Shown one piece after another: positions 55,575 to 64,000 of a stretch of DNA of 64,000 nucleotides. The DNA is from Spirulina major PCC 6313 (GTDB lineage: Bacteria; Cyanobacteriota; Cyanobacteriia; Cyanobacteriales; Spirulinaceae). The translations under genes and the position numbers were made by a program. How positions within the stretch are numbered: position 1 is the first letter of the stretch; every line of letters starts with the position of its first letter. The notes under the pieces are model-generated. The model was not told where the DNA came from. It did not search any database and saw only the letters and a program-made list of their open reading frames with translations. The stretch is taken from positions 2,565,840-2,629,839 of the forward strand of contig NZ_KV878783.1 in assembly GCF_001890765.1 (NCBI RefSeq), read 5' to 3'.

Positions 55575-58211
55575 CTAAGGATCGGAGGATGCGATCGCCC
55601 CTTCCGGCGTTTGCACCATCGGAATTTCCACAATAAATTCCGCCCCCTGGCCCACCTCAGACTGACAGATCATCCGGCCGTGATGCCGTTCCACCACCAC
55701 TTGATAGCTAATTGACAAGCCCAACCCCGTCCCCTTCCCCACCTCTTTCGTCGTGAAAAAGGGATCAAACAATTTTGATTGCGTCTCTGGCTTAATCCCC
55801 ATACCATTATCTAAAATCCGAATCCGCAACCAATCCGCATCGATCATTTGGGTATAGATCCAAATCGTCGGATGCTCACCATCCACAAACTTCCCGCGCT
55901 CCCAAGATTCCGCCAACGCATCGATCGCATTGGCCAATAAATTCATAAACACTTGATTTAACTGTCCGGCATAACATTCGACGCGGGGTAAATTCGCATA
56001 GTCTTTCACCACCGCAATCGGATATTCCAGCCGAGGAATCGCCGCCTTGAGCCGATTTTTTAAAATCATTAAGGTACTTTCAATCCCCTCATGAATATCC
56101 ACCTGTTTCACTTCTGCCTCATCTAAGCGGGAAAAGGTGCGCAAGGATTGGACAATCTCTTGAATCCGTTCTGTTCCCATCAAGAGAGAATCTTGTAAGT
56201 TGGGCAAGTCTTCTTTGAGGAAATCTAATTCAATGTCTTCAATGAGGTCTTGGAGGTCGTCGGGGATTTCAGGAAATAAGGCTTGATAGCGATCGATGAG
56301 TTGAATTAAATCTTCGGTGTATTTTTTGGCATAGACCAAATTACCGGAAATAAAGTTAACGGGGTTATTAATCTCATGGGCGACTCCGGCCACCATTTGC
56401 CCAACACTGGACATTTTTTCACTTTGAATCAGTTGGGTTTGGGCCCGTTGGAGTTCTTCGAGGGTGCGCTGGAGTTTGACGCTGTGTTGTTTGTGGCGAA
56501 TGGCTTCTTCGGCCTGTTTGCGTTCGGTGATGTCGCGAAAGGTTCCGGTAAAAAACGATCGCGCCCCTAAATTTGCCTTAGTTAAGGTCACTTCCAACGG
56601 AAACACCACCCCCCCCGCCCGATGGCCAATCATTTCCTGCTGACCATTGTTGAGCAGACGTTTCAAGAGGGTGGCGCGATCGCTGATCGTTTCAGCAGAC
56701 CAGCCAACCAGATCCGCAATCGACAGCGTTAACAGTTCCTCGGCTGAATACCGAAACACTTTTTCAGCACTGGGATTCGCCGTCAGTACCTGTAACGTCG
56801 AAGTATTAAAGGTGACAATTGCATCCGTTGCCGTGCTCACAATCGCATGGGTCTGTGTGATCGCCTCTTCCATCGCCGTCATCACCTGGTTATAGCGAGA
56901 GGCAATATGTCCCACCTCCGTAAATGGCGTGACGGGAACCCGTGCGCTGAGATCTTGGGTGCGGGCTTGATAGTCCATCACCTCTAGCAGGTCATACACC
57001 TCCGTTTTGGCATCATGTTCTGAGACATTCAGACCCTTGGTTTCATCATCGGCAGAAACCCGCAGCGGAAAGATCCGATTGGTAATGTTCAAAATGATCC
57101 AAGTCAAGCCAAACGCCCACAGAAAGCCCACCGCGACCCCTAGCCCTTGCACCCCAATCTGCTGCCAGCGTCCCAAGTCAGTCCCCAATAAATCCAACTG
57201 CCCAAAGAACCCCACCGATAGAGTCCCCCAGGCTCCCGCCCCGCCATGCACTGCCACGGCATCCACCGCATCATCAATGCGCCATTGGTTGAGGAGATAA
57301 ATCACGATGATCATGGCGGCGGCCCCACCGGAACCGATCAAAAACGCGAGGGGGGTGCTGACGGCATGGCAGGAGGCCGTAATGGCGACGAGACCGGCAA
57401 TGGAACCATTGACGAGGGATTCCACTTTGGGGAGTTTGCGCCGCTTCCAGCCGATGATGGCTGCTGTGATCATGCCGCCGGAGCCGGCAATGACGGTATT
57501 GACGATGATGACGGGCACTTGGGGGGTGAGGGCTAGGGTGCTGCCGCCGTTGAACCCCAACCAACCAAACCAGAGCAGCATCGCCCCCAAGACGGAGAGG
57601 GGCAGGTTGGAGCCGTGGATGGTTTGAGGGGTTTTGTCTTTGGGAAAACGGCCGAGGCGTGGGCCGATCACCATCAGGGTCGCTAGGCCAATCCAGCCTC
57701 CGACGCTATGCACCACGGTTGATCCGGCAAAGTCTACAAAACCCAAATGACCGAGCCAACCGGAACTTGTACCTTGATCCACACCATTCCAGACCCAGTG
57801 ACCGTAGATGGGGTAGATGAATCCAGAGGCGATCGCAGAGATCACTAAATAGGCATTGAATTTGAGACGTTCCGCCACCGCCCCTGAAACGATCGTGGTC
57901 GCGGTGCTACAAAACATCATCTGAAAGAGGAAAAAGGTGGCAATCTGAGGGCTGCCCGTAAAATCCAATAAAAAGCCGGTCTGTCCAATCACACCCCACT
58001 GACTGAGTCCAAACATTAAGGCATAGCCAAACAGCCAAAAGATGGTCACGGAAATGCCAAAATCAGCGAGATTTTTGACCGCAACATTGATGTTGTTTTT
58101 GGATCGTGTCAGTCCAGATTCAAGACACATGAAGCCTGGCTGCATCAAGAAGACCAGGCCGGCAGAAACAATCACCCAAAGAATGTCAGTCACTGGCGTT
58201 GTAGGAGTCAC
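55575..58211 (-). CDS. Ammonium transporter-histidine kinase fusion
   Basis: 878 residues from GTG 58211. Residues 1-385 are a full Amt/Rh domain with eleven membrane helices; the pore histidines appear in DFAGSTVVHSVGG and AVHGGAGAWGTL. A linker (385-450), a PAS domain (about 455-580), a coiled coil and a histidine kinase follow, with AHEINNPVNFI (His612), the ATPase N-box NLLANAID and GTGLGLSIS. Amt-kinase fusions are known as ammonium-sensing or ammonium-transporting receptors in other bacteria. It has no receiver domain. Its response regulator is unknown; the OmpR-type gene at 59453 is the nearest candidate but on the other strand. Confidence 0.95.
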   Translation of the reverse strand: MTPTTPVTDILWVIVSAGLVFLMQPGFMCLESGLTRSKNNINVAVKNLADFGISVTIFWLFGYALMFGLSQWGVIGQTGFLLDFTGSPQIATFFLFQMMFCSTATTIVSGAVAERLKFNAYLVISAIASGFIYPIYGHWVWNGVDQGTSSGWLGHLGFVDFAGSTVVHSVGGWIGLATLMVIGPRLGRFPKDKTPQTIHGSNLPLSVLGAMLLWFGWLGFNGGSTLALTPQVPVIIVNTVIAGSGGMITAAIIGWKRRKLPKVESLVNGSIAGLVAITASCHAVSTPLAFLIGSGGAAAMIIVIYLLNQWRIDDAVDAVAVHGGAGAWGTLSVGFFGQLDLLGTDLGRWQQIGVQGLGVAVGFLWAFGLTWIILNITNRIFPLRVSADDETKGLNVSEHDAKTEVYDLLEVMDYQARTQDLSARVPVTPFTEVGHIASRYNQVMTAMEEAITQTHAIVSTATDAIVTFNTSTLQVLTANPSAEKVFRYSAEELLTLSIADLVGWSAETISDRATLLKRLLNNGQQEMIGHRAGGVVFPLEVTLTKANLGARSFFTGTFRDITERKQAEEAIRHKQHSVKLQRTLEELQRAQTQLIQSEKMSSVGQMVAGVAHEINNPVNFISGNLVYAKKYTEDLIQLIDRYQALFPEIPDDLQDLIEDIELDFLKEDLPNLQDSLLMGTERIQEIVQSLRTFSRLDEAEVKQVDIHEGIESTLMILKNRLKAAIPRLEYPIAVVKDYANLPRVECYAGQLNQVFMNLLANAIDALAESWERGKFVDGEHPTIWIYTQMIDADWLRIRILDNGMGIKPETQSKLFDPFFTTKEVGKGTGLGLSISYQVVVERHHGRMICQSEVGQGAEFIVEIPMVQTPEGAIASSDP

Positions 58212-58687
58212 GGTTATGTTGCTATTGTGTCGGGTATGCTACGGAGATGTTGTGATGTGTTATACATTAATTCTGTGGGAGAGAATCAATCGTTTAACAA
58301 TACTGAATTATTCTTTTTCGACTAAAAATAGAACCGAAATAATAGAATCTGAGCGTGAGGGAAGGGAGAGAATTGATCCGCTGGATGGTTTGTTTTTCGA
58401 TCATTTTGCATTCCGAAAAAACACGTAACTGGTCGATACTCTCAGGCCGCCTCACTGCTTTATACGGGATTCAGGCTTCGGCAACAGGAGAGTTTGCGGG
58501 CCGAGAGCCGATCAAGAGGGTTGGGGGAATTCTACCGGTCACTGAAACGGCGATCGCTGCCCCCACCGATACCCTGGCTACGGCTCTTATGCACAACATT
58601 CCAACGTTGACCTTGCCTGTGTCTAATCCCCCCTTGCCGTCAAGGCAGCGAACTAGAAGCTCACTCATCCCCCCTCCACATTCAAGG
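58212..58687. other. Intergenic region, no supported gene
   Basis: This gap holds the likely promoter of the Amt-kinase gene at its left end. Open frames here are antisense extensions of neighbours and are not supported. A degraded REP-like fragment (GCGAACTAGAAGCTCACT) is seen near 58649. No GTA-N8-TAC NtcA site was found just upstream of the Amt-kinase start by eye. Confidence 0.5.
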
Positions 58688-59335
58688 TTATGGATAAGCC
58701 GTGAGGGTGGCTTCGCGAACGGTGCTGACAATGGCGTTGAGTTGCTCAAAGTTGACCCGATAGCTGAGGGGGTGGGCGATGAGATGGGCGGTACTTTCAA
58801 ACAACACATCGATTTCCACTAAGCCATTTTCGAGCAGGGTGCGGCCGGTGGAAACGAGATCAACGATCGCTTCTGACATGCCGGTAATCGGCCCCAATTC
58901 CACGGAACCGGAGAGGGGGATGATTTCCACCGGGAGGTCGAGTTGGCGAAAATAGTCGCGGGCACAATGGACGAATTTTGAGGCGACGCGACCATGGGGC
59001 GGCAATTCCAGTGAAGACTGATAGCCGCTGGTTTTGGGCACGGCCACCGAGAGCCGACAGCCGCCAAAGTGGAGGTTTGCTAGTTGGGCGACGTTGGGTT
59101 TTTTCTCCCGTAGCACGTCGTAGCCGACGATGCCGAGTTGGGCTTGACCATATTCCACATAGACGGGCACGTCTTGGGCGCGGACGAGGAGGGCGCGGGC
59201 GGTTCCGGTGGGGTCGGTGATTTGGAGTTGGCGGGTTTGACCGTCGAGGAAGAGGCTGAAGTCAAGCCCTACGGATTGAAAGAGGCGGATGCTGTCTTTG
59301 AGGAGTGCGCCTTTGGGGAGTGCGATCGTCAGCAT
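58688..59335 (-). CDS. hisG: ATP phosphoribosyltransferase, short form
   Basis: 215 residues, the short HisG form that needs HisZ as regulatory partner. [54 protein letters not shown] and the phosphoribosyl-binding [20 protein letters not shown] are all in place. It catalyses the first step of histidine synthesis, joining ATP and PRPP. HisZ is not in the window. The gene is monocistronic and diverges from the OmpR regulator. Confidence 0.95.
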   Translation of the reverse strand: MLTIALPKGALLKDSIRLFQSVGLDFSLFLDGQTRQLQITDPTGTARALLVRAQDVPVYVEYGQAQLGIVGYDVLREKKPNVAQLANLHFGGCRLSVAVPKTSGYQSSLELPPHGRVASKFVHCARDYFRQLDLPVEIIPLSGSVELGPITGMSEAIVDLVSTGRTLLENGLVEIDVLFESTAHLIAHPLSYRVNFEQLNAIVSTVREATLTAYP

Positions 59336-59452
59336 AGGAGAAAATAGCAGAATAAGGAGTGAGTCATGGGGGCTACGGTGGATACAACGGGGCCTAAGGG
59401 TTCAATATACCGTAGTTCAGGATGATTCTTGGGGATTGAATCAGGAGACCAA

Positions 59453-60130
59453 ATGCGAATTTTATTGGTGGATGATGAGGTGGAGTTGACCGCGCCCTTG
59501 AGTCAGGCGCTGGGTCAGGAGGGGTATCAGGTGGATGTGGCCCATCGGGGCAGTGTGGGGTTGGCGTTGGCCCAGGCGGAGGGGTATCAGTTGTTGATTC
59601 TGGATTGGATGATGCCGTCGCTGTCGGGGTTGGAGATTTGCCAAGCGTTGCGATCACACGGCGATGAAACCCCGGTGCTGTTTTTGACGGCGAAAGATAC
59701 CCTGGATGATCGGGTGCAGGGCCTCGATGCGGGGGCGGATGACTATTTGGTAAAGCCTTTTGAATTGCGGGAACTGTTGGCGCGGGTGCGGGCCTTGTTG
59801 CGGCGATCGCCTGCCCAGTCTTCCCCCCGCTTCACCATTGCCGATCTCGAATTCGACCCGGATAATCGGGTCGCCTATCGGGGCGATCGCCAAATTGATC
59901 TCTCAGAAAAAGAAGCGCAATTGCTCTGTTACTTTCTCCAACACCGGGGTCAAGTGCTCACCCATATCACCCTCCAAGCCCATCTCTGGGGCCCCACCGC
60001 CCAACCCAACAGCAATGTATTAGCGGCCCTCGTCCGACTCCTGCGGCGCAAACTTGAACATCCCCCCGAAACTGCCCTGATTCATACGGTGTACGGCAAG
60101 GGCTACCGCTTTGGCGAAGGAGAACGATGA
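59453..60130 (+). CDS. OmpR/PhoB-family response regulator
   Basis: 225 residues from ATG 59453, with CAGGAGA five bases upstream; the frame is open eight codons further. The receiver has the acidic pair DDE (about 7-9), phospho-acceptor Asp51 in LILDWMMPSLSG, Thr in LFLTAKD and Lys in DYLVKPFELRELLARV. The winged-helix effector has VLTHITLQAHLWG and a final TVYGKGYRF. No kinase gene follows. The overall pattern resembles regulators of the RppA kind, but that is tentative. Confidence 0.93.
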   Translation: MRILLVDDEVELTAPLSQALGQEGYQVDVAHRGSVGLALAQAEGYQLLILDWMMPSLSGLEICQALRSHGDETPVLFLTAKDTLDDRVQGLDAGADDYLVKPFELRELLARVRALLRRSPAQSSPRFTIADLEFDPDNRVAYRGDRQIDLSEKEAQLLCYFLQHRGQVLTHITLQAHLWGPTAQPNSNVLAALVRLLRRKLEHPPETALIHTVYGKGYRFGEGER

Positions 60131-60142
60131 GCCGCCCCCAGA

Positions 60143-60237
60143 TATAGCAGGGGTCGAGATCGGTAGGACAGGCAAGGAGCTGAAGCCCCTTGTGCCTAAA
60201 CATACCGTTGTCCGAACCCTCTTTTCCCATTGCTATA
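60143..60237. repeat. Short TATAGCA-ended element (candidate MITE)
   Basis: TATAGCA at 60143-60149 has its reverse complement TGCTATA at 60231-60237. Inside is a further inverted pair around GGCAAGGAGCTGAAGCCCCTTGTGCC. The 95-bp element has no ORF. The 7-bp ends are short and there is no long target duplication, so it is only a candidate. The text resembles dispersed cyanobacterial repeats that I have seen, but I cannot name it. Confidence 0.5.
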
Positions 60238-60308
60238 GCCCGCTGAGGGAGAGATAACCCACCCTAGTTGTCAGTATGATTACAGATACTCTTCTTTTTC
60301 TCTCCCAA

Positions 60309-60327
60309 GATTATCGAAAAGATAATC
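60309..60327. promoter_or_regulatory. Hairpin upstream of GGDEF-EAL gene
   Basis: GATTATC-GAAAA-GATAATC is a perfect 7-bp stem with a 5-nt loop, about 85 bp before the start of the next gene. It may be part of the 5' untranslated region. It does not match the c-di-GMP riboswitch consensus. Confidence 0.4.
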
Positions 60328-60410
60328 AGTATACTGAGAGGGATGCACCCCTCCATCTGGAACCGTTTGATTAATCATAGCCCTATGCTTCTTGGAGAGC
60401 AGAAAAACCC

Positions 60411-63263
60411 TTGAATGTGCTGCTTGGAACTCTTGCGATGGTCGGAGTTTCTCCAGAATTACTGGGGAGTAGTTTCTGTTTAGTCCTGGGCTTTGTCCTG
60501 GGTCGCTGGATGCGATCGCGCCCAGCGAACCCTCTGCCCCCCTCGCCCCCCCATGCTCCCCCTCCACCAGAGAGCGGATTAACCCCCCCGCGCCCCTTAC
60601 CCATCTCCACCACCCTGGATTTAACAAATGATCCAGAGTTAGTGCAAACCCTCTTTGAAGCCAACCCGGCCTTTTTTCTCGCCCTCACGCCTGACGGAAA
60701 AATAGCGGCGATGAACACCGCCATGCTCGTCACCTTGGGCTATGAACTCGACGAAGTGCTTGGCCAAGACTACATCAAACTCTGTGTTCCCCCTGAAGAA
60801 TGGGATCAGGCGGAAGACTTTTTGCTCCAACTCAGCGCCTCTCTGGGCTTGAGTTTATCGGTGAATCAAGTCTTAACCCAGGACGGGGACACCCTAACGG
60901 TGGAATGGCAAGCAAAACCGATTTTGAGTCGCGATCGCACCACCTGCGAATTCTTCTTCATGGCCGGCATGGATGTCACCGAACGCGAACGCGCCGAAGC
61001 AGAACTGCACCTCCTCCATTGCATTACCCATTCCGTCAGTGTTGCCGCCGACTTTGACCAAGCCCTGCGGGAAGTGTTGGGGATGCTCTGTGAAACCACC
61101 GGCTGGGAATTGGGTTCTGTGTGGGTTCCCCATCCCAGCCAAACCCATCTCGAACTCAGCCCCGTTTACTACATTAATTCCACCCTCAACCCCATCACCC
61201 AAGACCACCTTACCCAGTTTTGGCACCAGAGCCAAGGGTTTACCTTTGCCATGGGGGAAGGACTGCCGGGCCAAGTTTGGCAAACCCAAACCCCCCGTTG
61301 GGTTCCGAATCTGGCCCAACAGGAGCGATCGCCCTTGCCCCGCCAAGACATTACGAACCATTGGGGGATTCGCGCCAGCCTCTTCGCCCCCATCATCGCT
61401 GACCATCAGGTGTTAGCCGTCCTGGAATTCGTCATGAGCAAAACCGGCCAAGAAGACCCCCGCTTTGTAGAACTCATTTCCTCCGTCGCGATGCAACTCG
61501 GCGGTGTCTTTCAGCGTAAACGGGCCGAAGCCATGTCCCAAGCTGCCGAAGCTAAATACCGCAGCATTTTTGAAAATGCCGTTGAAGGGATTTTCCAGAT
61601 CGACACTCGCGGCCAGTACCTCAGCATCAACCCCGCCATGGCCCATATCTACGGGTACGACTCCGCCGCCACCTTCTTGGCCGTGCAATCCGAAAATTCT
61701 CACCCCCCCTACGTCCAACCTGAACGCTACCAAGAACTCCTTTTGCAACTCCAGATTCATGGTGAGGTGAAAGAATTTGAATCTCAGATCTATCAACAGG
61801 ATGGGCGGGTGATCTGGATTTCTGAAAATGCGCGGCGGGTGGTGGATAACTTGGCGCAAGATGAGCAAAATCTGCCCCAGGTCTATTACGAAGGCTGTGT
61901 GGTGGACATTACCAGCCGCAAACGGGCTGAAGAAAATCTGCGCTACAGCGCCACCCATGATACCTTAACGGGGTTGTGGAATCGGGCCTATTTTTTGCAA
62001 CAGGTCAACCAGGCGATTCAGGCGGCGCAGTCTCATGAGGCTCAGTTTGCGGTGCTGTTTCTGGATTTGGATGGGTTTAAGTTAGTTAATGATAGTTTGG
62101 GGCATTGGCTGGGGGATACGCTGTTGGTGACGATCGCCCGCCTATTGCAGGGGTGTTTGCGCCCGACGGATACCTTGGCCCGTTTGGGGGGGGATGAATT
62201 TACGATTCTGATGACCCCCCTGCCCACACCGGAGGCGGCGATCGCCCTCGCCAACAAAATTATCACCACCCTCTCCCAACCCATGCAGATCGGCGGTCAT
62301 ACGGTTTTCAGCGGCACGAGCATCGGCGTTGTCATTGATCACACCTGCTACACCCAAGCCGAGGAAATTCTCCAAAATGCCGATATTGCCATGTATCGCG
62401 CCAAAGCCCAGGGCAAAAATCAGGCCGTCTGTTTTGATCCGGCGATGCGACAGACGATTATGCGTCGCCAAAAACTAGACACAGACTTACGCAGTGCGAT
62501 CGAACGTTCAGAATTATGTTTGTACTATCAGCCGATTGTGGATTTACAAACCTATCAGTTAGCGGGGTTTGAAGCCTTGGTGCGGTGGCAACATCCCGAA
62601 GAAGGCTGGTTATCGCCCGCTGAGTTTATTCCCCTGGCGGAGGAGCGGGGCCAAATCCAAGCCTTGGGGGCGTGGGTGCTCAAGGAGGCCTGCCAACAGG
62701 TGCAGGCATGGCAGGAGGTGTTTAACCTGCCGCTGCAAATTAGTGTGAATTTATCGAGTCGGCAACTGACCTGGGATTTGAGCGATCGCGTTGCCACGAT
62801 CCTCGCTGAAACGCGCCTATCGCCCCATCATTTGAAGCTCGAAATCACCGAAACGGCGTTAATGGATGATCCCGAAACAGCGATCGCCATTCTGCGACAA
62901 CTCAAAACCCAAGCGATCCAACTCTGTATTGATGACTTTGGCACGGGCTACTGTTCCTTAAGTTATCTCGATCACTTTCCCCTCGATGTCTTGAAAATTG
63001 ATAAATCCTTTGTAGACGATATCCACTATCCCCGGAATGCTGAAATCGTCCGGGCGATCATCGCCTTGGCCCAGGGTCTGAACCTAAGCATCATCGCCGA
63101 AGGTATTGAATCTGAACCCCAACTCCACACCCTCTGTACCTTCTGTTGTCCCTACGGCCAAGGCTATTTTTTCTCGCGTCCCTTGAATGTCCAGAACACC
63201 GTCGCACTGCTCCATCGCGTGCAACAGGGATTCTCGTTTCTTCCGTCCTCTCTCCGTCGCTAG
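60411..63263 (+). CDS. PAS-GAF-PAS GGDEF-EAL cyclic-di-GMP enzyme
   Basis: 950 residues from TTG 60411, with GGAGAG at 60394-60399 upstream; an ATG at 60438 is the next good start. One membrane helix (about 12-35), a PAS domain (about 75-195), a GAF (about 205-365), a second PAS (about 375-505), GGDEF (LARLGGDEFTILM, about 590) and EAL (GFEALVRWQHPEE, about 717). Later EAL motifs (NLSSRQL, KLEITE, DDFGTGYCSLSYL) are intact. Both synthesis and hydrolysis of c-di-GMP are thus possible. It resembles the LOV-containing paralogue but has no LOV cysteine motif. Confidence 0.93.
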   Translation: MNVLLGTLAMVGVSPELLGSSFCLVLGFVLGRWMRSRPANPLPPSPPHAPPPPESGLTPPRPLPISTTLDLTNDPELVQTLFEANPAFFLALTPDGKIAAMNTAMLVTLGYELDEVLGQDYIKLCVPPEEWDQAEDFLLQLSASLGLSLSVNQVLTQDGDTLTVEWQAKPILSRDRTTCEFFFMAGMDVTERERAEAELHLLHCITHSVSVAADFDQALREVLGMLCETTGWELGSVWVPHPSQTHLELSPVYYINSTLNPITQDHLTQFWHQSQGFTFAMGEGLPGQVWQTQTPRWVPNLAQQERSPLPRQDITNHWGIRASLFAPIIADHQVLAVLEFVMSKTGQEDPRFVELISSVAMQLGGVFQRKRAEAMSQAAEAKYRSIFENAVEGIFQIDTRGQYLSINPAMAHIYGYDSAATFLAVQSENSHPPYVQPERYQELLLQLQIHGEVKEFESQIYQQDGRVIWISENARRVVDNLAQDEQNLPQVYYEGCVVDITSRKRAEENLRYSATHDTLTGLWNRAYFLQQVNQAIQAAQSHEAQFAVLFLDLDGFKLVNDSLGHWLGDTLLVTIARLLQGCLRPTDTLARLGGDEFTILMTPLPTPEAAIALANKIITTLSQPMQIGGHTVFSGTSIGVVIDHTCYTQAEEILQNADIAMYRAKAQGKNQAVCFDPAMRQTIMRRQKLDTDLRSAIERSELCLYYQPIVDLQTYQLAGFEALVRWQHPEEGWLSPAEFIPLAEERGQIQALGAWVLKEACQQVQAWQEVFNLPLQISVNLSSRQLTWDLSDRVATILAETRLSPHHLKLEITETALMDDPETAIAILRQLKTQAIQLCIDDFGTGYCSLSYLDHFPLDVLKIDKSFVDDIHYPRNAEIVRAIIALAQGLNLSIIAEGIESEPQLHTLCTFCCPYGQGYFFSRPLNVQNTVALLHRVQQGFSFLPSSLRR

Positions 63264-63274
63264 CCCACCACCGC

Positions 63275-63865
63275 CTAGGCGATCATTTCAGCGGCGAAAC
63301 TCGTCCAGCGCTTAAACCGAAATGCCCCCGCCACGGAACCCCACACGGCGGCATCAGTGTCTAGATCGCGCCCCCGATCCCAACTTTGAAAGAGAGCCTC
63401 ATCAATTTCAAAGGTGCTGTCGAGGTAGGTTTCTTGACCCTTCCGCACGACACGACAGGCTTTCCCCGGTTCCACATTGCCCTTAAAACTATGGCCCGTC
63501 CATTGCACGATCATGTTACAGCCAGGCATCAGAGTGAGGCGATCGCCCGTCAAGGCCGTTAACCGTTCCGGCTCCCGACTCGCCCCCCAAAAGTCCTTCT
63601 CATCCTTGACGAGAAAATTTTCAATCTCGATGTGATCCCCGACGGTTTTCAAATTCAGCACCCGCAGCCGATAGGGACTATTGAGCATATAGTCGTAGGC
63701 CTGTTCCACCATTAAGCTGATCCCGTCGAGACCCGTGGCCGGTGCTTTGCGCATACAGACACGAATATGGGCAAAAAAGGGCGGATTTTCGTAGGCTTGC
63801 TCTTGGTTGCTGAAATCCGCCGCCATCCAGCGGGCTAGGGTCAAAACATCGGTGGCATGGGTCAT
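63275..63865 (-). CDS. cpcT: CpcT-type phycobiliprotein chromophore lyase
   Basis: 196 residues. The opening LTLARWMAADFSNQEQAYEN, then PPFFAHIRVCMRKAP, LMVEQAYDYMLNSPYRLRVL, MPGCNMIVQWTGHSFKGNVE, GKACRVVRKGQETYLDSTFE and SWDRGRDLDTDAAVWGSVAG match CpcT closely along its length. CpcT attaches phycocyanobilin to Cys-153 of the phycocyanin beta subunit. It is firm evidence for a phycobilisome-bearing cyanobacterium. It starts 5 bp after the stop of the partial gene upstream, with which it is probably cotranscribed. Confidence 0.94.
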   Translation of the reverse strand: MTHATDVLTLARWMAADFSNQEQAYENPPFFAHIRVCMRKAPATGLDGISLMVEQAYDYMLNSPYRLRVLNLKTVGDHIEIENFLVKDEKDFWGASREPERLTALTGDRLTLMPGCNMIVQWTGHSFKGNVEPGKACRVVRKGQETYLDSTFEIDEALFQSWDRGRDLDTDAAVWGSVAGAFRFKRWTSFAAEMIA

Positions 63866-63869
63866 AGCA

Positions 63870-64000
63870 CTAGGGGGTTAATTGTCCTTCCATTAAACGG
63901 AAAAAGAGGAAGTGTGTCACCTGTTCCGCGCTGAAATTGTCATCACTGACGAGGACGAGGAGGGAACTGCCATCGGCTAAACGGGGGCCGAGGGTCATGC
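63870..64000 (-). CDS. C-terminal end of phytase/esterase-like protein (partial)
   Basis: The last 42 residues are in the window (from MTLGPRLADG to MEGQLTP, stop at 63870-63872), and the frame stays open to the window edge. The pattern LGPRLADGSSLLVLVSDDNF matches the C-terminal strand of the 'esterase-like activity of phytase' family, a secreted beta-propeller. The function of cyanobacterial members is unknown. It is upstream of cpcT with a 4-bp gap between its stop and the cpcT start. Confidence 0.65.
   Translation of the reverse strand, partial: MTLGPRLADGSSLLVLVSDDNFSAEQVTHFLFFRLMEGQLTP

Noticed and set aside
58212-58260. NtcA binding site before the Amt-kinase gene
   Set aside because: No GTA-N8-TAC was found by eye in this stretch.
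58355-58822. Frame of 155 codons upstream of and antisense to hisG
   Set aside because: Half of it is antisense to hisG and the rest is intergenic with no start signals.
60131-60410. c-di-GMP riboswitch upstream of the GGDEF-EAL gene
   Set aside because: Hairpins are present but the conserved GEMM core bases were not found.

Overview
The window is cyanobacterial chromosome. The HIP1 octamer GCGATCGC and its core CGATCG occur throughout most genes, and the gene content fits: a CpcT-type phycobiliprotein lyase, tocopherol cyclase, a DevBCA-type exporter, COP23, short-form HisG, FtsH and many large sensor kinases. I do not assign a genus. No tRNA, rRNA or CRISPR array was recognised.

Layout. 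1-790: 3' part of an IS200/IS605-type tnpB with its right-end hairpin. 815-4996: a TetR repressor diverging from devBCA across two near-identical palindromic operators; the devB-devC gap is filled with repeats. 5088-8373: a DUF4157 (eCIS effector-type) protein convergent with an eCIS-type AAA+ ATPase, with no sheath or baseplate genes in the window. 8401-8615 and 12638-12854: two roughly 215-bp MITEs with perfect 17-bp terminal inverted repeats and 9- and 8-bp target duplications. They flank a LOV-PAS-GGDEF-EAL protein. 13151-18202: aldehyde dehydrogenase, a lipoprotein protease-TPR chimera, a small toxin-antitoxin patch with duplicated spacers and a decayed gene, and a COP23 protein. 18450-27239: acetyltransferase, Ser/Thr kinase, fabI, a trypsin-like protein lacking all three catalytic residues, comB, ftsH and a P450. 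27561-33978: ethylene-receptor-like hybrid kinase, GH13 glycosidase and ribE. 34148-36140: a Septu-type PtuAB defence pair. 36137-40090: isochorismatase-like hydrolase, tocopherol cyclase and an aldolase-dehydrogenase fusion. 40233-44384: an AT-richer accessory patch with a DUF4258/DUF2283 pair, a STAND NTPase with an HTH head, a helically phased repeat in front of it, and four small genes on the other strand. 44515-55528: glmM, a histidine kinase, small genes, an acyl-CoA dehydrogenase-like protein, a Uma2 nuclease, a peptide-type ABC permease, a SPOR protein, PspA and an ABC-2 exporter. 55575-64000: an ammonium transporter-histidine kinase fusion, hisG, an OmpR regulator, a second GGDEF-EAL protein, cpcT and the end of a phytase/esterase-like gene.

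Themes. Signalling is heavily represented: two dual GGDEF-EAL proteins (one with a LOV domain), three histidine kinases (one with an ethylene-binding head, one with an Amt head), an OmpR regulator, a Ser/Thr kinase and a STAND protein. Mobile and repeat DNA concentrates in intergenic gaps: MITEs, REP-like hairpins, tandem repeats and nested palindromes. The best candidates for something undescribed are the stand-alone DUF4157/AAA+ pair and the STAND/small-protein cluster with its phased repeats. Assignments come from reading motifs by eye. No database search was run.
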